Assembly: GCF_003574135.1 (NCBI RefSeq)
Contig: NZ_AP018341.1
Span: forward strand, 124,001 to 188,000
DNA from: a cyanobacterium endosymbiont of Rhopalodia gibberula
Lineage (GTDB): Bacteria; Cyanobacteriota; Cyanobacteriia; Cyanobacteriales; Microcystaceae
Length of the DNA: 64,000 nucleotides
Direction: 5' to 3'
Shown: piece by piece, positions 32,060 through 43,917 of the stretch
How positions within the stretch are numbered: the first letter of the stretch is position 1
How the letters are laid out: each line of letters starts with the position of its first letter
Notes under the pieces: generated by a model
Told to the model about the DNA's origin: nothing
The model's input: the letters and a program-made list of their open reading frames with translations, nothing else
Database searches by the model: none
Made by a program: the position numbers and the translations under genes

Positions 32060-33220
32060 ATTTAAGACAGACTATTTCAATGGTACCTTGTCCGCGCAAC
32101 TATTTTCACAGCCTCTGGCAGTTAAAATAGCTTAATTTAAAGGAGTGTTGGAGGGGACTTCTATAATCCCAAGCGAGCGCACCTCTCCTACTATATTAAC
32201 CCTGAATACGTTCAGAGAAAACTAGCGGCTCCAATGGTCTTAGACTCTTCTGGAGAAATATTTTCGGCTTTAGGAATCATAATGGTGTTCCTATCTTATG
32301 GTGCAATATCATTTTGGATATCACCTGTTTGTAGTAAATTCCACAAATTTGTTTGAATGTTCTGTTGGGAACCATCATAGTTGAGACGACTGATTTCTAC
32401 TTTACAAATGTAGGCTAGGGTTTTAACTCCATCGGCTAATTCAATAACAACGATAAACCTCAGGGATTGTTGTCAACTGGTAGATTCTCCACTTCCTCCA
32501 AAAGTCCTGTTGGGAACAACTCGATAATATCCTAGCTTATACACTTCTTCTACCATAGCTACATTAATTTATCGATTAGCCAATAATCCCAAACCTGCAT
32601 TATACATATAGTTGAGTTTGGGTAATATCAATATTGTTTTGAGTAGGAATAATTACTATATCCTCATCGCGTAGGGTAAGATCTTGCTAAATACTTCCTT
32701 CTTTGAGCAATTTACACAAATTTAGGTTTAATATTGGAATTTTTCTTGGAAACTAACGGTAAATTTGAACTTAATTAAGATTAGTAACCATGGTTAGCCC
32801 CTGCTTGTTGAATCAGTTGAGTAACTGTAGGAGATTTTCGTCCTTCAAAAATGGGGAGGAGATAAGAGCCTGGATTATTGATGTCTCCGGTGATCGCTAC
32901 TTATAGAGATTGACAAACTAATAAAATAATGGTATTAATAGGGTTTTTAACGTATTAAACGTATTTTTCGGTTAATAACTTCGTCAATTAGAATATTATG
33001 AGTCCTTAAACAGGAATACTTGCTAAATATAGACATTGATATTGTTCCATTTACTAGAATTTGATATTCCCCAGTAAATCCTTCAACAGGAAAAACATTC
33101 ACGGAAATACAATCATTAGCTCCGAGACTATATTCAGTTTCAGCGGGGCTACATGCTCTACGAATAAAGATAATATTTGAGCTAACAGAGGTGGAGATTT
33201 CCTGTAATAAATTAGTTCTA
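32060..33220 (-). pseudogene. Dead polysaccharide export protein (Wza-like, SLBB domains)
   Basis: Outer-membrane export proteins of this family carry capsule or slime polysaccharide out of the cell. The - strand reads, in broken frames and in the right order, AETEYSLGANDCISVNVFPV and EGFTGEYQILVNGTISMS (poly-export domain), GLGLLANR, YYRVVPNRTFGGSGES, NLWNLLQTGDIQNDIAP and NTIMIPKAENISPEE, which matches the cyanobacterial poly-export/SLBB pattern ending in a DGDTIFIPTA-type motif. At least ten stops and several frameshifts are present. Borders are approximate. Confidence 0.72.
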
Positions 33221-33740
33221 AAATAGTAGACATTAAAGAACTTAAAAAAACTTCAATTTAGGAACCCATTATTAAATATCAAATAAAATAGCATAATTTT
33301 AAGAAAAAATTATTAATGGTAAAGTAATTTAAAATCATTGTTAATTATTAACATCATAACTTCCATATCTCGATTTTTTTAAAAAAAATATGACAATGGT
33401 ATCATCAACAATGATTTCATAATTTTTCTTATTAATTTGAGTTATAATTTGTTCTTTTACTATTATTATTCCTGACATGATAGGATCAATATTTTTTAAA
33501 TAAAGAACAGGATTTATATTTAAAAAAATCATTATAATGATATATTTTTACAACTTTTTAACTTATAAAAATATATTTAAGTGATCATATTACAGAGGTT
33601 TTTGCAGCTGCTATAGTTAGATTCTTTATACCATACCTAATTAATACCTATTACTGTCTTAGTAATTAAGTCTTTGATAAGCAAAAATTCATTTTAGCTT
33701 TTAAGTAAAAAATGTATTTGAACAGCGTATTTTGATTCTA
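33221..33740. other. AT-rich spacer
   Basis: About 520 nt upstream of the dead export gene and downstream of secA. It holds a T7A8 tract at 33374-33388. A 63-codon - strand frame at 33341-33532 lacks motifs or a ribosome site and is not called. Confidence 0.5.
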
Positions 33741-33774
33741 AAAACTATCGAGGACTAATATTTTTAATCCTCGA
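33741..33774 (-). terminator. Probable secA terminator
   Basis: TCGAGGA (33748-33754) pairs with TCCTCGA (33768-33774). Read on the - strand the hairpin is followed by TAGTTTTTAG. It starts about 15 nt after the secA stop. Confidence 0.6.
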
Positions 33775-33789
33775 AAATAGCACTAAAAA

Positions 33790-36600
33790 TTAAGCAGTTT
33801 GAGGTTGTCCTTGAGGTTGAAATTGAAACAATGAATATACTACATTTCGACGAATATCAATCATCATTTCTAAGAACATTTCATACCCCTCTTGCTTATA
33901 TTCAATTAAGGGATCTTTTTGCCCATAACCTCGTAAACCAACAGACTCTCGTAATGCATCCATCGCCTGGAGATGTTCACGCCATAGAGTATCAATTTGT
34001 TGCAAAATAAAGAACCGTTCGGCTTCGCGCATCAAACCAGGGCGAATTTTATCTACTTCATCTTCTTTTATATCGTAAGCTTTACGTACCTCTTCATGGA
34101 GAAATACCTTCATTTCACTAACGGTCATATCTTCCATATCTTTAGCGGTAATGTCCTGCAAGAGGTAGACGAATTCCTTAACCTTACTTACCAAGTTGTC
34201 TACATCCCATTCTTCGGGAGGTAATTCTGGATTCACATAGGCATCTACAATTTCATCCATGGTTTTCTCCGCGTATTGAAGAACCTGTTCCTTAAGATCT
34301 AACCCTTCAAGAACTCGGCGACGTTCAGCGTAGATAGCGCGGCGTTGGTTATTCATTACCTCATCATATTCAAACACTTGTTTACGGGTATCGTAATAAA
34401 AGGTTTCCACCTTTTTCTGCGCACCCTCCAGAGAACGGGTAAGCATTTTGGACTCGATGGGCATATCTTCTTCAACACGAAAAGCATTCATCAAACCGGC
34501 TACCCGATCACCCCCAAAAATTCTTAATAGATTATCTTCTAAACTTAAGAAAAATTTTGTTGATCCTGGGTCACCTTGTCGTCCTGCTCGTCCCCGTAAT
34601 TGGTTATCGATGCGCCGGGACTCGTGGCGTTCAGTCCCCATCACGTTGAGTCCTCCTAATTCCACCACTTCGTTTTGTTCCTTATCAGTGACAGTTTCGT
34701 AAGATTTACGAATAGCTTTGTAAACCTCCCGCAATTTTTTAATCACAGGATCGTCAGTGGGAGCTTTTTCTGAGGCAACTGCGATTTTTTCTTCAGCTTC
34801 AAGTTCCGATAAACTTTGTTGTCCATAATGGTCAACGGCTATTTTGAGCATATCTTTTAACATCTCTTCGATTTCAGGAGTGAGCTGAGTGGGGAAGATG
34901 TCTGAATCGGAAGGACTCCAGTTTTTTGCTTTCTTCTTGTCTTTTCCGAATCCTTGAGACCGACGACCTCCGCCATTTCCCGCCATCATAGCCATGATAC
35001 TATCGTCTTCAGGCATCACAATTTGGGGCATCAGGAATTCCCGAATTTTTAGCCGCGCCATATAGTCGGCATTACCCCCTAAAATAATATCAGTTCCTCG
35101 TCCTGCCATATTGGTAGCGATAGTAACTGAACCTTTTCGTCCGGCTTGGGCGACAATTTCTGATTCCCGTTCCACGTTTTCAGGACGGGCATTGAGAAGG
35201 TTATGAGGAATTTTTTTTGTCTGCAAGAGTTGGGAAAGAACTTCTGATTTTTCAACACTAGTAGTTCCTACGAGGATAGGTCGTCCTTGATGGTGCAACT
35301 TCTCCACTTCAGCAGCCACAGCTTGCCATTTTGCGGGTTCAGTTTTATAAACAACATCAGGAAAATCGTAGCGTTGAGAAGGTCGGTTAGTAGGAATGAT
35401 AGTAACTTGAAGATTATAGACTTTTTCAAGTTCTGTTTCTTCAGTTTTTGCGGTTCCTGTCATCCCTGAGAGTTTAGGATAGAGAAGAAAGAAATTTTGA
35501 TAGGTAATGGTGGCTAGAGTCTGGGTTTCTTTTTGAATATCCACCCCTTCTTTCGCTTCAATGGCTTGGTGTAATCCGTCACTCCACCGCCGTCCAGGTA
35601 GCACCCGCCCGGTAAATTCATCGACAATTACAACTTCTTTGTTGCGGATCATATAGTTAACGTCTTTAACAAATAATTCCTTAGCTTTAATAGCGTTGAA
35701 AATATAGTGCGCCCAAGGATTTTCTTGATCGTAGAGATCTTTAACCCCCAATAACTCTTCTGCTTTCTCGAATCCTTGATCCGTCATCAAAACGTTTCGA
35801 GCTTTTTCGTCTACTTCGTAATCTCCTGGTTCTTCTTCACTTTTTTGCGTGATGAGTTGCGCGGCAATGGAAGCTGCTTTGAGATATTTTTCCGTAGGAC
35901 GTTCTATCTGTCCTGAAATAATCAGAGGGGTTCGAGCTTCATCAATTAAGATAGAATCTACTTCGTCAATGATGCAATAGTTAAAGGGCAGTTGAACTAC
36001 TTCAGCCATAGCGGTGGCCATATTATCCCGTAGATAATCAAACCCTAATTCGCTGTTGGTAGTATATGTGATATCACAAGCATAGTTTTTCTTTCGTTCA
36101 TCAGGACTCATTCCTGCTTGAATTAGCCCGACACTGAGTCCTAAGAAACGATGAACCTGTCCCATCCATTCAGCATCCCGACGGGCTAGGTAGTCGTTTA
36201 CGGTAACAACATGGACTCCTCTTCCAGTTAATCCATTAAGATAGGCAGGAAGGGTTGCTACTAAGGTTTTCCCTTCCCCCGTTTTCATTTCTGCAATTTG
36301 CCCTTTATGTAGAACAATTCCACCGAGAATCTGAACATCAAAGTGACGCATCCCTAAGACCCGAATTCCAGCTTCTCGTACTACAGCAAAGGCTTCGGGT
36401 AAGATCTCGTCTAAGATATCTTCCAACTCTTCATTATCTTTTGCTTTGTCGATCAATTCTCTAAATTCAACTGTTTTCTGCTTGAGTTCCTCATCGGATA
36501 ATTTTTGAATGTTTTCTTCGAGCACATTCACTTCTGTGACTAAAGACTGAAATTTTTTGAGTTTGCGGGTGTTCGGGTCACCAAATAGGGTTTTAAGCAT
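33790..36600 (-). CDS. secA: Preprotein translocase ATPase SecA
   Basis: Motor ATPase that pushes unfolded preproteins through SecYEG, 936 residues, normal for cyanobacteria. Walker A is MKTGEGKT near residue 106, the DEAD-like box is [18 protein letters not shown], and the second nucleotide-binding domain has [10 protein letters not shown] and [14 protein letters not shown] Lys/Ser-rich insertion ([12 protein letters not shown]) lies near residue 555. The C-terminal zinc-binding CxCxSG motif of many proteobacterial SecAs is absent; the protein ends PQGQPQTA. Start ATG at 36600. The frame is intact and flanked by long spacers. Confidence 0.98.
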   Translation of the reverse strand: MLKTLFGDPNTRKLKKFQSLVTEVNVLEENIQKLSDEELKQKTVEFRELIDKAKDNEELEDILDEILPEAFAVVREAGIRVLGMRHFDVQILGGIVLHKGQIAEMKTGEGKTLVATLPAYLNGLTGRGVHVVTVNDYLARRDAEWMGQVHRFLGLSVGLIQAGMSPDERKKNYACDITYTTNSELGFDYLRDNMATAMAEVVQLPFNYCIIDEVDSILIDEARTPLIISGQIERPTEKYLKAASIAAQLITQKSEEEPGDYEVDEKARNVLMTDQGFEKAEELLGVKDLYDQENPWAHYIFNAIKAKELFVKDVNYMIRNKEVVIVDEFTGRVLPGRRWSDGLHQAIEAKEGVDIQKETQTLATITYQNFFLLYPKLSGMTGTAKTEETELEKVYNLQVTIIPTNRPSQRYDFPDVVYKTEPAKWQAVAAEVEKLHHQGRPILVGTTSVEKSEVLSQLLQTKKIPHNLLNARPENVERESEIVAQAGRKGSVTIATNMAGRGTDIILGGNADYMARLKIREFLMPQIVMPEDDSIMAMMAGNGGGRRSQGFGKDKKKAKNWSPSDSDIFPTQLTPEIEEMLKDMLKIAVDHYGQQSLSELEAEEKIAVASEKAPTDDPVIKKLREVYKAIRKSYETVTDKEQNEVVELGGLNVMGTERHESRRIDNQLRGRAGRQGDPGSTKFFLSLEDNLLRIFGGDRVAGLMNAFRVEEDMPIESKMLTRSLEGAQKKVETFYYDTRKQVFEYDEVMNNQRRAIYAERRRVLEGLDLKEQVLQYAEKTMDEIVDAYVNPELPPEEWDVDNLVSKVKEFVYLLQDITAKDMEDMTVSEMKVFLHEEVRKAYDIKEDEVDKIRPGLMREAERFFILQQIDTLWREHLQAMDALRESVGLRGYGQKDPLIEYKQEGYEMFLEMMIDIRRNVVYSLFQFQPQGQPQTA

Positions 36601-38057
36601 AGGTTTCTTTTAGAACTTATTCTAACTTTTTGAGGACTGAGGACTTAAGATGCCTGAAATGACAATTTTTGTCTTAAACTATAAAGATTGAGGACTGATA
36701 AAGAAGTTATAAACTATTGTATCATCTAGGTTTTAGTACCGATTTTTTTCCCTTGATCTTGAGGAGATGAGGAGAGGAAGGAAGAACTTGTCATAATAAC
36801 CTATTGTCAATAACAATAAAATTAGACTCGTCTGTTGTAGGTATAACAAAACTTTATAAAAATTGATTTTTTGAAGTTACAGAACACGGTCACCATAAAT
36901 CATTAGTAGTTAATAACTACCAATAATTTATAGTTTTTGAACTAAAAAAACGCAAATTGAAACAACTAAATATAGTTGTTTCAATTTGCGTTTATATATT
37001 CTATTATACTAACAATTTAAAAAAAATATAAAAAAATAAATAACAATTTTCCTGGACTTATGTATAGTAATTTTACAGTTAAAAATTTATTTTTTAAAAT
37101 AAAAGACATTCGAAAAATATTAAATATAAGTGATTTTTAATACCTAGAAATTTAGTAAAAAAATATGAATATTACTGAAAGTACTATTTCTTTATTTAAA
37201 CTTTTCTCAAAAATTAAATATCCAGTACTACTGTACACTATTATTATGGTACGGTTTCGACAAAGCAGAAAAAGTATTGCCTAGATTCAATACAATGAAT
37301 AATAAATATATAGAATATAATCTAAAGAAAATAGATTATATGTTCAAACACAGCATAAAGTTTAGTTAGTAAAAAACAGAACTCATCTAAATATTCTCTA
37401 AACAAGGATCAAGTTTTTACTTAAGAACAGGGAAGTATAATTATCATTAATAATCTAAAAAAGTAAAAAGTTAAAATATTTTCTTTGAAAATTTTAATTT
37501 TTGAAAAACTTTATAGCAAAATAGTTTCTAAACAAAATCAATAGCGGTTAGACTTCTGTAAATAATATTTTACTCAATACAATTACTTCTGATAGCATGA
37601 CTTTTGATAATTTGAGGGCTAAAATCCAAATGGTTCAATATGAAAGTATAGTTATCCGTTGAAAGAGTGGTCAATGCTAACTTCGATATACTAGCTATCA
37701 TTGGAATAACTTTCGGATTACAAACTTTTGTTGCAACACAATGCGGACGAATCACAAACTCTGTTATTGTTATTATAGTCCATTTAGGTATATTTATCAG
37801 TAGAACTAAAATCATTAACAGATAAGACCTAGGGATTTATAGAATTTAACTTAATAATTTCTTTGGTAAACAAATCTTGAAGCTTATATTTAATTTTTAT
37901 ATATCTATAGTTTAACGGTTTAATCTCTGATATCTATGGCATATTCATCCTAATTTTTGGGGTAGTGATATTCCACTAATTTAGTTAGAATTAACTGTAA
38001 ACTATAATAGTTTCAGTAAAATTAACTATAAATACCCTTCAGGAGTGACATTCTACT
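36601..38057. other. Spacer between secA and nadA
   Basis: About 1.5 kb upstream of both divergent genes. It has the 21-bp hairpin at 36948-36993. Between about 37660 and 37810 the + strand reads VVNANFDILAIIGITFGL and VIVIIVHLGIFI, which could be a dead membrane gene; the same stretch is open on the - strand for 81 codons, with no recognised motif. Confidence 0.45.
36948..36993. repeat. 21-bp hairpin, terminator-like in both directions
   Basis: The 21-nt arms at 36948-36968 and 36973-36993 are exact complements with an AATA loop. The stem ends in AAA/TTT on both sides, and A-runs precede and T-rich sequence follows it. Such a bidirectional terminator would normally separate convergent genes, but here the neighbours diverge. 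Confidence 0.8.
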
Positions 38058-39029
38058 GTGTTTACAAATATACGACCTCACCCATCTTCACAATCTAATC
38101 AAATTCCTAGTGATTTATTTACAGCTATAAGCCAACTCAAAAAGGAATTAAATGCTGTTATTTTAGCTCATTATTATCAAGATCCTGATATCCAGGATAT
38201 TGCAGATTTTCTAGGTGATTCTTTGAGTCTTTCTCAACAAGCAGCTAATACAAATGCAGATGTCATTGTCTTTGCTGGGGTTCATTTTATGGCGGAAACA
38301 GCTAAAATTTTGAATCCTAATAAATTAGTTTTACTACCTGATTTGGAGGCAGGTTGTTCTTTAGCTGATAGCTGTCTTCCTGATACTTTTGCTCAATTTA
38401 AAGCTCAATATCCTAATTGTATTGTAGTGTCCTACATCAATTGTAGTGCTGCTATTAAGGCGATGAGTGATATTATTTGCACGAGCTCTAATGCGGTTAA
38501 AATTGTTGAGCAACTGCCAAAAGATCGCTCTATTATTTTTGTTCCTGATCGCAACTTAGGAAAATATGTAATGAAACAAACAAAACGAAATTTGATTCTT
38601 TGGCAGGGAAGTTGTGTAGTCCATGAAACTTTCTCGGAAAAAAAAATGGTTCAGCTAAAGACAGAACATCCCCTCGCAGAAATAATTGCTCATCCTGAAT
38701 GTGAAACTCCTGTTTTACGTCATGCTGATTATGTTGGTTCAACTACTGCTTTGTTAAAATATTGTCAGCAAAGTTCAAGTAATGAGTTTATTGTAGCAAC
38801 GGAGCCAGGAATTATTCATCAGATGAAAAAAGTTGCACCTACAAAACACTTTATTCCTGCACCAGCAATAAATAATTGTGCTTGTAATGAATGTCCTTAT
38901 ATGCGGTTGAATACACTAGAAAAATTGTATCTTGCTATGAAGTTTAAACGTCCAGAAATTACGATAAATGAGTCTATTAGAATTGCTGCTTTACGTCCTA
39001 TTCAAAAAATGTTGAAATTGTCTAGTTAG
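38058..39029 (+). CDS. nadA: Quinolinate synthase NadA
   Basis: Iron-sulfur enzyme that condenses iminoaspartate with dihydroxyacetone phosphate to quinolinate in NAD synthesis. It has 323 residues. The three cluster-binding cysteines are visible in [19 protein letters not shown] and [11 protein letters not shown]. The substrate motif [15 protein letters not shown] is near the N-terminus. The start is a GTG at 38058 with AGGAG about 13 nt upstream, a long spacing. Its presence shows NAD is still made from aspartate. Confidence 0.96.
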   Translation: MFTNIRPHPSSQSNQIPSDLFTAISQLKKELNAVILAHYYQDPDIQDIADFLGDSLSLSQQAANTNADVIVFAGVHFMAETAKILNPNKLVLLPDLEAGCSLADSCLPDTFAQFKAQYPNCIVVSYINCSAAIKAMSDIICTSSNAVKIVEQLPKDRSIIFVPDRNLGKYVMKQTKRNLILWQGSCVVHETFSEKKMVQLKTEHPLAEIIAHPECETPVLRHADYVGSTTALLKYCQQSSSNEFIVATEPGIIHQMKKVAPTKHFIPAPAINNCACNECPYMRLNTLEKLYLAMKFKRPEITINESIRIAALRPIQKMLKLSS

Positions 39030-41185
39030 TTAATAGTGTACAGTTAATGACTGACTTAATTAAGTATCCCTTACAATAAGAGACTTTTGATAAAAAAAAA
39101 TTTAAGATAATTGTGCAGTGTATCATCATATATTTAATATACTAGTTTTTGTTGATAAAAATTCATCACAGCACAATAAAAATTGTGGTTTATGTTTAAC
39201 AATAAAAGTGACATAATGCGCCCTGCTTTGTGTTTAATTTGTGAACAGTCTCTAAAATAGATACGGGGCTTGTTGTTACGGTCATAAGGTTTAACAATCT
39301 ACTTTTTTGCACGTAATAAAATTTTATTAGAAGCTAAAAAAAATTATGTTCATTAATCTTCAGTTAATTTCAAATATTGATCACCTTCAAAAAAGGAAGT
39401 AAGCTCTTAGTTTTCTCATTAGAAGAATATCTAGAATATAAAGTTTCTTATTTTCAGAAAGTAATTACTTTAGTATCATTAAGAAAAAATCATATAAAAA
39501 TTTTCTAGACTATTAATATTTTAGTCTGTGTATCTTATAGAAAATTTAATTTACCTTATTTTTTCATAGATTCTACTCAATTAGAAAATAAATTAATCGA
39601 AAGAAAAGAACCTAATTTTAGTTTTATTTTAAATACTGATAAAGATACTAACAATGAAAATTTTTTTAGAAAAAGCATTGATAATTTTAATTTAAATTAA
39701 ACTATAACATTGAAGATAGTTTAGTTATAGAAAAGTAAAAGAATTACTTATGAATAAGTAGCAAATTTAAGAATATATCAAGAATACTCTTAATCAACTT
39801 TTATCTAATTTAACAGATAACATACTCAAAAAATTTATCAATTTATGAATTATAGAAACAAGAAAATTAGAGGTAATAGTGAAATAGTTAGACATTTTGG
39901 ATAAAAAAATTAACTAAAATTAAAATTGATTTAATATCTTGAGAAGTTTTACAATAGGTTTTCCAATTAATTAACGCCACCAACTAAAATAGTGGCAGAT
40001 ATATTTTATATACTAAAATTAGTTAATATTTAAATTTATCATTAGTCTCCTCAAAGAGATACTAATTCTTTTAAAGAAATTTAGAAAATTTTTTATAGAG
40101 ATCTGGATTGGGTCTCAGAATTATTAAAATCAGCCAGTTGGTGTCAGACAGTTTACCCGTCATACCAAAAGCTATAAAACAGCTAGACTAGGCATTAGAT
40201 TAGAAAAATTATTTTTTATTTTGAACCAGGAATAACTTAAAGAACAGTTAAAAATATTAACAAGAAATTAAAATCAACTAACTAAAAAACTTATGGATTT
40301 ATGTTATAAATTTTATCAGTTCTTAACTTTAGAATTTATTGACTTAATATATTCCTAATTAATTCTATATTGTCAATTTGGTATAATTCTCATTTGTTGC
40401 TATGTCAAATTATTTTCTATATCATGAAATATATATAAAAGGAAATTGTTAGATTTTCTAGAATAGAATCTATTTTATATCAAGTATTTTAACCTTATAC
40501 TTCTATTTTTTTCTGAATGATACAGGATTTCCTAATCTGCTTTTTTAGATTTTTTCTTGGGGACATAGATGAATTCTCGTACTTACTTTTGTTCTTTTTT
40601 ATTTATAGCTCTGTGTTCAAAATAATTACAATTTTTCCAGTAATTAATTAAAATTTTCTCTTTTTTTAGTCAATCATTGGCTATTACTAGGGTAATACCG
40701 TCTTTTTTTAAAATTTATTAAATATATTTTATATTTTCTGCGATATAAGTTCTTTGCTTCCACTTCTTAGAAAATACCACAGTCGTCTTTCTTATGTGAA
40801 GAATTTATCTAAAAAAATTTATATTATTTATTTTCTGATAGATTTACTAAATCTACAGTTTATTTAACCTGTTATTCTCTTTTCTTTTAAACTTATACCT
40901 TCGTTTTATTACTAGCAAAAACTTTTAGATTGGAGATCAACTTTTATAGTTTTTGCTCTTCTAAATCATGTTAGTCTAATTTTTAGGTAAACTGGTATCT
41001 AGTTCTTTTTCCTTTCTACCTTTTTAACTCCTCTTTACTTTACACTTATTTATGCTCATTTACTCAATATAATTTACTATATGTGACCAATAAATTATAT
41101 AATTCCCAAAATGATTGTTAACTGATAATACTTAACCGACTTGTTATACTAAACAATACTAAAATACTTAATTCTTGGACTAAAG
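39030..41185. other. Long spacer with decayed frames
   Basis: About 2.2 kb. At 39400-39680 the + strand has SLEEYLEYKVSYFQKVITL and FFIDSTQLENKLIERKEP, separated by stops. At 40100-40270 it reads DLDWVSELLKSASWCQTVYP, which resembles a remnant at 47162-47400. Both suggest dead genes of unknown family. The rest (40300-41150) is AT-rich and featureless. Confidence 0.45.
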
Positions 41186-41971
41186 ATGAAACGGCGACAG
41201 TTACTCTACTATGCTAGTGCAGGTGCAATTACAGCTACTGGAATTCCCTTGATTTCCCACTTTCAGCCGGCCTCAGCTGAGGGTAACGGTTCGTTGATGA
41301 TACAATATTTAGGTCATACTTCTTTTTTATACATAGGAGGAGGACTACGAATTTTAGCTAATCCTTTTCGGACAATTGGCTGTACTGCCGGATATAGACC
41401 CCCTAAAATAGAGGCAGATTTAGTAATTATTAGCAGCCAACTCTGGGACGAAGGAGCGGCTGAGAATCTACCTGGAAATCCCAAAATTTTGTATGAACCT
41501 GGAGTTTATGAAATTAAAGGGCTAAGAATTCAAGGAGTCGGTATTGACCATGATCGTAAGGGAGGCAAACAATTTGGAACTAATGTCGCTTGGCGTTGGA
41601 TTCAAGGAGGACTAAGGATTGTCCATTTAGGAGGAGCAGCTGCCCCTATCGGCATTGAACAGAAAATTCTTCTAGGAACTCCTGATATTGCCATGATTCC
41701 TGTGGGAGGAGGACCAAAAGCCTATGAACCTAATGAGGGAAAACAGGCGATGGAGATTCTAAAACCCAAAGTAATGATCCCTACTCATTATTTAACAGAA
41801 GCCGCAGATACGACAGCTTGTGACCTATCTCCTGTAGATAAATTTTTAGAGTTAGTCAAAGATATGAATATTCGTCGGATTAATGACAACAAATTGCTGA
41901 TCAAATTTCAAGATTTACCAAAAAAAGGAACGGTTATTCGAGTCTTAAGTGAAAAACCAGTCCTAAAATAA
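41186..41971 (+). CDS. Exported MBL-fold (UlaG-like) protein without the metal-binding motif
   Basis: A 261-residue protein with a twin-arginine-type start (MKRRQLLYYASAGAITATG), suggesting Tat export. The fold resembles metallo-beta-lactamase proteins: IQYLGHTSFLYIGGG, ILANPF, HLGG and PTHYLTEA are in the expected order. However, where active enzymes have HxHxDH after a strand of the ADLVLISH kind, this protein has ADLVIISSQLWDEGA, so the metal ligands are missing. I recall cyanobacterial relatives with the same change, so this is probably a family trait, not decay. Function is unknown. Confidence 0.78.
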   Translation: MKRRQLLYYASAGAITATGIPLISHFQPASAEGNGSLMIQYLGHTSFLYIGGGLRILANPFRTIGCTAGYRPPKIEADLVIISSQLWDEGAAENLPGNPKILYEPGVYEIKGLRIQGVGIDHDRKGGKQFGTNVAWRWIQGGLRIVHLGGAAAPIGIEQKILLGTPDIAMIPVGGGPKAYEPNEGKQAMEILKPKVMIPTHYLTEAADTTACDLSPVDKFLELVKDMNIRRINDNKLLIKFQDLPKKGTVIRVLSEKPVLK

Positions 41972-43488
41972 TTTTTACTCAAACTAAACTGATATGAGCA
42001 TAGCTTGTGAAAGACAATGCCTAACGACTCTAGCAATCAAGTCTAGACTATGTAAGAAATTGACAGTTGCTTCAATGGAAAATTCTGACTGAAGTATCAT
42101 AAACTAGTTTTCCAGGGTGGTAATGACCTTCAATGATTAAGCTATAAATTCAAGCTGTAACCACGATTTTTACTACAGATTCAATTAGTTCTGTTCTTCT
42201 AGAAAAATGGAAAAGGTTAATGATAATAGGTAAAGAGATGAGTTATTTTAGGGCAATCACTGTTTTTAGGTTTAGAACATTGTTTAAGTATAGATGGGTA
42301 TCAAAACCACAAATTTCTCGCTTACATAACCGTTATCCGGAAATTTATTTGACTTAAGATATATTTTGCCTAAAAATAAACTCTTTAAGAATTGCGGCTA
42401 AACCTCATTTGGAGAGGATAAGTTTATCGACTTTTATTAGGACTTTGAGCAACTTAAACTTTTGTGTATTACAGCCATCAACTTTCAATCTATATAGGTT
42501 GCTACTATCTTTTAACATGATTTATTTAGTTGACATTACTTCAGCAACATCATTTTACTTCACCGAAAATCCTCAGCCCTTCTATTCGTTTCAAGTCTAA
42601 TTTCGCTGCTTGTGACTCTTGAACAGATAGATTTCTTAGTTAACAGGTAATAGTCTCCATTTGTCCTAAGTTTTCAATAATACAAGGATTACTAATAATT
42701 ACAATTTTTTTACTACCAAAAATTACGATATCCATTGAAGTTACAATATCTACTGTTTGGAAATAAAATTTTAAGCTAAATTTTGTATTTAATTTGGTCA
42801 TAATTTTCTTTAACGAGGAATAAATATAAAAGAAATTAAATCTTGTATCAGTGTTCAGGAAATGATATGAACTAAAAAGAACGAGACAGCCTAATCTCTC
42901 AAAAATTTTTATAGTTTTCAAATAAAATGAAAACTATAAAACTCAGGATCGGGATGTAATTATGTTGTTTGTCTAAAAAAGATAAAGACAATACTTTTAA
43001 TTTCTCTCAACTTCCTACTAACATGAGAAAACTTAATTAACTTATTTCTAGCTTGGCTTAAGTCTATGAATATTAGACTTAAATTTTAGAATATTGCGTT
43101 AGAGCTATTTTTTAAATATAAACAAGAAATAATCAATAGATATTCAGTCTCTATAGATTCTAATAATTGAGAAAAAATTTTTAAAGAATGTTAATATTGC
43201 ATATCCTAAAAAGACTATAAGGTTAATTGTCTCAGAGTAGAATACAAAAACAAACATTTCAGTGCGTTACGACATAAAAAAAGTAAACAAACTACCTAAA
43301 AAACTATAGTTTACATGGCATACCTTTCTTGCTGTTCCTGAACAAAACAATTTTCTAAAGTTTGATAATGACCACTTTATAAAGAAGTTGATCGGTTCAA
43401 ATTCTTAAAAAAGTTCACTTTTTATGTCCCACAACGCTATAATATCTTTTTATAATTATAAATTATCATCGACTCGGAGGAGGGAGCT
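41972..43488. other. Spacer with a possible dead response-regulator gene
   Basis: About 1.5 kb. At 42230-42600 (+ strand) merged frames read LGQSLFLGLEHCLSIDGYQ, RIAAKPHLERISLST and LSNLNFCVL, loosely like a receiver domain; this is weak. A 93-codon - strand frame at 42640-42921 has no recognised motif and is not called. A hairpin lies at 42909-42939. Confidence 0.35.
42909..42939. repeat. 12-bp hairpin
   Basis: TTATAGTTTTCA and its exact complement flank a 7-nt loop (AATAAAA). Not adjacent to a called gene. Confidence 0.6.
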
Positions 43489-43854
43489 ATTCCTGAGCAA
43501 CTTACCCTAACCGTGAGTTTACGAGGAACTCGCGATGTTCAAAACACATACCAAATTTTTCGGCTGACTGGTCTGCTAGATGCCTTCTCTGAACCTACCT
43601 TCCGTAAGGTGATTGGGAATTGCATAGATGAGGGACCAGCCAATGTTATTTTGGTCTTGTCTCAAATTGACTTTATTGATAGTTCTGGACTGGGCGCTTT
43701 AGTTCAGCTTGTCAAAAAAGCACAAACCAATAAGGGCAGCTTACAAATTGTTACTAATCCTAGGGTGACTCAAACTGTTAAGCTAGTTCGTTTAGAAAAG
43801 TTTTTGTCTTTGCAAACTTCAGTTGAAGATGCTATCAATAATCTCCCAAAGTAG
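43489..43854 (+). CDS. STAS-domain anti-sigma-factor antagonist
   Basis: SpoIIAA-like protein that is normally switched by phosphorylation of a Ser in the motif IDFIDSSGLGALVQL, which is present. The rest matches the whole STAS domain. The first conventional start is GTG at 43513 (113 residues), but it has no ribosome site. An in-frame ATT at 43489 sits 5-8 nt after GGAGGAGGG, and the eight codons from it (PEQLTLT after the start) match the usual N-terminus of cyanobacterial relatives as I recall them. I therefore place the start at the ATT, with caution. The stop lies 63 nt before the proposed mrnC start. Confidence 0.88.
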   Translation: MPEQLTLTVSLRGTRDVQNTYQIFRLTGLLDAFSEPTFRKVIGNCIDEGPANVILVLSQIDFIDSSGLGALVQLVKKAQTNKGSLQIVTNPRVTQTVKLVRLEKFLSLQTSVEDAINNLPK

Positions 43855-43917
43855 TTGACTCATGACGAGGGCGCTACTACTTTTATTTTTTTGGGATACT
43901 TAAACCGAGTTAAGGCT

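Noticed and set aside
33341-33532. Possible small gene of 63 codons on the - strand
   Set aside because: AT-driven composition (I, N, K), no ribosome site, no recognised motif, and it includes a T/A tract.
37570-37815. 81-codon frame on the - strand between secA and nadA
   Set aside because: No motif or ribosome site; the + strand reads equally protein-like, so the strand cannot be decided.
42640-42921. 93-codon frame on the - strand
   Set aside because: Hydrophobic and AT-driven without family motifs; no neighbouring operon; possible remnant only.
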